Assembly (NCBI GenBank): GCA_002692605.1
Contig: NZLE01000066.1
Location: 1 to 10,085 of the forward strand
Length of the DNA: 10,085 nucleotides
From: Opitutia bacterium
GTDB taxonomy: Bacteria; Verrucomicrobiota; Verrucomicrobiia; Opitutales; Seribacteraceae
Direction: 5' to 3'
Part shown: in pieces, positions 7,365-10,085 of the stretch
Position numbering within the stretch: position 1 is the stretch's first letter
Layout of the letters: every line of letters begins with the position of its first letter
Notes under the pieces: generated by a model
The model's database searches: none
Told to the model about the DNA's origin: nothing
Seen by the model: the letters and a program-made list of their open reading frames with translations, nothing else
Made by a program: the position numbers and the translations under genes

Positions 7365-8804
7365 CTATTCGAAGCGCAGTTTTTTCTCCATCAGGGCCGG
7401 TTCCTCGAAGGTTTTCATCTGAGCGAGCAGTTCTCTTTTCAAACGCCGGAACGGTTCGTCGTAGCCTTCCCGCCCATAGTGATTGATCAACTCGTCGGGA
7501 TCCTTGTCCAAGTCATAGAGCCAGGGCACGTCGAGGCTCGAGATCACCAGTTTGTAGCGGCGGTCAAAGGCAGCCACCCAGTTTCCGTCCGATTGCCGGA
7601 CGTACACGATCCGGTCCCTGGCGATTTCCCTTTTCTTGTTGGTGTAGGCAGCCGAGGCATCCAATCCGTGCATCGTGGGCAAACCTTCGGAAATACCCAT
7701 CAGTCCCATCAGGGTGGGAAAAAAGTCGACCGTGGTGTAGGCGGTGTGAATCACCTTGCCTGCGGGAACCTTGGCCGGATAACGCAAAACAAAGGGAATG
7801 CCCACCGAGGTCTTGTAGGGTAAGCCCTTGTTCATTCGGCAGTGTTCGCACATCATATCGCCATGGTCCGAGGTGAAGACTACGATAGTGTCCTCGGTCA
7901 ATTCATTTTCCTCCAAAAAAGCCAAGATCTTACCGAGGTTGTCATCGATGCAACGGACCATTCCAAAATACTTGGACAAGGTGCTTTGGCTCAGCTTTTT
8001 CACTGCATTGGAGCCACCGCTTACCCAACCCGGTCGGTTCTGCAGGGCGGCCAGCACCTTACGCATAGTCACGGGTTGCCGGAAAGTCAGGTGATCGTAC
8101 ATCGTATCATAGGGAGCGCGCACCGTGTTCGGTCCGTGAGGGTCGGGCAAGGCAAGCATCAGGCAGAAGGGCTTTTTCTTATCCCGCTCGAGAATCTCCA
8201 GGGAACGATCGACCAACCAATCGGTGGCGAAACTCCTTTCATCCGCACCGCTCAAATCGTAGACCGGCTTTCCATTCTTCTTGGTTGCAACCCGCGGACC
8301 CTCTTCGGTCATCTCAAATTTCTTCCAATGCCCCCGGTTGAACATGAACCGGTTATCGGAAAACCCGAATTTCCGGGCTGGAGCCCATCCCGGCTTGGCG
8401 TCCCCATCCAAATGCCACTTTCCCAAATAGGAGGTGGCGTACCCCCGCTTACGGAGCACTTCGGCAAAGGTGACGATGGAATCATCCAGAGGCAGGTTAT
8501 TGCTTGGAGAACCCGTGGCCTGAGGATACAGACCGGAAACCCACGAGGCCCGGGAAGGCGTGCAGACCGGAGAGGAAGCAAAATAGTTTGTGCATATCAA
8601 ACCGTCCCTGGCCAGCGAATCGATGTGCGGAGTCTCCACTTTGTTTCCCTTACCCCAAACGTAAGCCTGGTCCTCACTCATCAGCTCACGGTAGCATCCC
8701 AGGGTGCGCAGGTTATGTTCATCGGTTTGAATGATGATGACGTTGGGCTTTTGCCTTGCCCAGAGAAGACCGGGCAAAAGGAAAAGAAGCAGACTCTTTT
8801 TCAT
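7365..8804 (-). CDS. Sulfatase B, formylglycine-dependent, exported
   Basis: This 479-residue type I sulfatase begins with a short signal peptide (MKK then a leucine-rich stretch to about residue 16, with LLWA before the likely cut). The mature protein opens with PNVIIIQTDEHN, where D28 and E29 replace the more common Asp pair. C81 in CTPSRASWVSG is the predicted formylglycine. K129 and H131 (GKWHL), H223 (DPHGP), D313 and H314 (TSDHGD) and probably K326 complete the active site. The C-terminus has a LYDLDKDPDE block, typical of the family. It differs clearly from sulfatase A, in both the first metal motif and the D-H rather than D-N pair, so the two probably take different sulfate positions or glycans. 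The ATG at 8804 lies 12 bp after the esterase stop, strongly suggesting one transcript. No Shine-Dalgarno sequence is seen. Substrate unknown. Confidence 0.94.
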   Translation of the reverse strand: MKKSLLLFLLPGLLWARQKPNVIIIQTDEHNLRTLGCYRELMSEDQAYVWGKGNKVETPHIDSLARDGLICTNYFASSPVCTPSRASWVSGLYPQATGSPSNNLPLDDSIVTFAEVLRKRGYATSYLGKWHLDGDAKPGWAPARKFGFSDNRFMFNRGHWKKFEMTEEGPRVATKKNGKPVYDLSGADERSFATDWLVDRSLEILERDKKKPFCLMLALPDPHGPNTVRAPYDTMYDHLTFRQPVTMRKVLAALQNRPGWVSGGSNAVKKLSQSTLSKYFGMVRCIDDNLGKILAFLEENELTEDTIVVFTSDHGDMMCEHCRMNKGLPYKTSVGIPFVLRYPAKVPAGKVIHTAYTTVDFFPTLMGLMGISEGLPTMHGLDASAAYTNKKREIARDRIVYVRQSDGNWVAAFDRRYKLVISSLDVPWLYDLDKDPDELINHYGREGYDEPFRRLKRELLAQMKTFEEPALMEKKLRFE

Positions 8805-8816
8805 ATGGGAAACTTG

Positions 8817-10085
8817 TTAAAGCCCCATGGCGGGGCGGGCCCAGTCCTTGGCCTCGTAACCCTTGGGCTTTTGAGGCTTATGGACCTCCACCGGTTCGGC
8901 TTTCGGATCATAAAGAGGCCAGTCATCGGTACGGAATGGAGAAGCGGGAAAACCCTCCTTATTGTAAAGCAGGTTTCTTTGGGACGGATTCATCGCCCAG
9001 GCGTAACGGGCAGCAACCGGTTTTTTGACTTTGGGAGAAGAAAGCTCCACCCCTTGATCCACGATGGTCGCCTCCGCCCAGTGCCACACCTGATCCTCCC
9101 CTGCCAGAGCAAAGGCATCCAGCTTACCCTTACGGGCCGGCATCAGTCCCGAACCGGTCGAACCGAATTGCAGAACGAGGGTTGGACCGCTTACTTGGTG
9201 GCTTTGTAAAACCGGCCCCTGATGAACGCCGGGGAACCCATAGGTCTTGCCCAGAGCCAAATAGGCGTGACGCAAACCGATGGGTTTCTTGTTCTTGGGG
9301 TGCAACTCGTATGCATCCCCCGTGTCGATGGTCACCGCCATACCGACTCCATACAGCTTTTCGGTCACCCGTTTCATGCTCTCCCGACTGACTGCCCACG
9401 AGGCTTCCACCCCTTCGACCGGTTTTTGCTGGGGAGGACCCCAACTGGGCAGCTGGGTGAAATAGACAGGAAATCCGTCGCTGACCGCCCCCATGGACCT
9501 CGAATGCCAGGAATTGCGGTAATATCCGATCATGGCTTGCAGCTGGTTGTGATAATGCTCTGCCTGAGGGGCATTCTTGGCATTTCTTTCTCCCTGGTAC
9601 CAGATCATGCCCCGAATCGCATAGGGACGGATCGGCGCAATCATGGCGTTGTAAATATGGCCGGGGTACTGATGCCCCAAGTTGGAGGGTTTGGTGATGA
9701 TGGGTGGGCTCAAGGGACGGAACGCATTCTTCATGGTCTCTCCGCGATCGATCTTGGCATTGTACTCGGCCAGTTCCAGTTGGTGGGCTTCGATCGCCTT
9801 TTGCTTGGTTTGCCCCCGGGCAATCAGGCGCTCGGATCCTTCGTCGAGTTGTTTCTTGAACGCCATGGTTCGGGGATCGGAACTTTGGATTTCCCAAGGC
9901 ATCCATCCTTCAATCGGCGTACCCGCGAAGGCCCGCTGAATGATGCCCACGGGGACTTTCAGTTCCTGATGGAGCTTCTTTCCAAAATAGTAGGAGACTG
10001 CGGAAGTCTCGGCGGCGGATTGCGGATCACAGGGTTTCCAACGGGCCAGGCGGTCCCGGTTTTCCTCGAGAGGTTCATGCCAATG
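8817..10085 (-). CDS. Sialate O-acetylesterase family (SGNH) protein, N-terminus missing
   Basis: The frame is open from the right edge to the TAA at 8817-8819, giving 422 residues of a longer protein; the true start lies beyond the window. The fragment opens within the esterase domain: WKPCDP, SAVSYYFGKKL (about 28-38) and PVGIIQRAFAGTPIEGWMP are hallmark blocks. IRGMIWYQGERN (about 157-168) is the conserved GxxN-type block, and DAYELHPKNKK (about 257-267) carries the probable catalytic His (residue 262). The nucleophile Ser motif (normally GQSNM) would be in the missing part. These enzymes remove O-acetyl groups from sialic acids or from acetylated plant and algal polysaccharides. A Lys/Glu-rich helical stretch (about 74-120) separates the conserved blocks. 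The family's usual D-I-H reads E-L-H here. With the adjacent sulfatase it suggests removal of acetyl and sulfate decorations from a glycan. It is probably exported, but the signal peptide is out of view. Confidence 0.9.
   Translation of the reverse strand, partial: HWHEPLEENRDRLARWKPCDPQSAAETSAVSYYFGKKLHQELKVPVGIIQRAFAGTPIEGWMPWEIQSSDPRTMAFKKQLDEGSERLIARGQTKQKAIEAHQLELAEYNAKIDRGETMKNAFRPLSPPIITKPSNLGHQYPGHIYNAMIAPIRPYAIRGMIWYQGERNAKNAPQAEHYHNQLQAMIGYYRNSWHSRSMGAVSDGFPVYFTQLPSWGPPQQKPVEGVEASWAVSRESMKRVTEKLYGVGMAVTIDTGDAYELHPKNKKPIGLRHAYLALGKTYGFPGVHQGPVLQSHQVSGPTLVLQFGSTGSGLMPARKGKLDAFALAGEDQVWHWAEATIVDQGVELSSPKVKKPVAARYAWAMNPSQRNLLYNKEGFPASPFRTDDWPLYDPKAEPVEVHKPQKPKGYEAKDWARPAMGL

Noticed and set aside
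7842..9209. A 455-codon plus-strand open frame opposite sulfatase B and the esterase
   Set aside because: It runs antisense to two genes with intact catalytic motifs, its translation shows no domain or signal, and it crosses the gap between them. It is a by-product of their codon use.

Overview
The window looks like one co-directional stretch of a bacterial chromosome. All seven genes lie on the minus strand and are tightly packed. Two formylglycine-type sulfatases, a sialate O-acetylesterase-like esterase, a secreted phosphoesterase, a bacterial SMUG1-type uracil-DNA glycosylase, moderately GC-rich DNA and start codons mostly lacking Shine-Dalgarno sequences together suggest the Planctomycetota-Verrucomicrobiota group. 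A marine or host-associated polysaccharide degrader is plausible. This placement is an inference from gene content; no marker gene proves it.

In transcription order (right to left): a sialate O-acetylesterase family protein, cut by the right edge (8817-10085); 12 bp later sulfatase B (7365-8804); 56 bp later a PolX DNA polymerase with a PHP phosphoesterase domain (5572-7308); sulfatase A, whose GTG start overlaps the PolX stop as GTGA (4130-5575); 46 bp later a Uup-type ABC-F ATPase (2191-4083); a 109 bp gap; a secreted calcineurin-like phosphoesterase (807-2081); and a SMUG1-type glycosylase overlapping it as ATGA (88-810). The SMUG1 stop codon sits in a long imperfect hairpin (49-93) that probably terminates transcription. 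The first 48 bases are AT-rich with no recognisable gene.

Two themes are interleaved. The esterase and sulfatases are exported enzymes suited to removing acetyl and sulfate groups from complex glycans, and the phosphoesterase is probably also exported. PolX, Uup and SMUG1 are cytoplasmic genome-maintenance or translation-associated proteins; SMUG1 and PolX can act at successive steps of base-excision repair. The spacing suggests one or two long transcripts, with the 109 bp gap the only obvious place for an internal promoter. I found no RNA gene, CRISPR array, transposon or attachment site. I did not find a clearly new multi-gene system. The oddest points are the repair/sulfatase interleaving with start-stop overlaps, the missing first-motif histidine in the phosphoesterase, and the hairpin over the SMUG1 stop.
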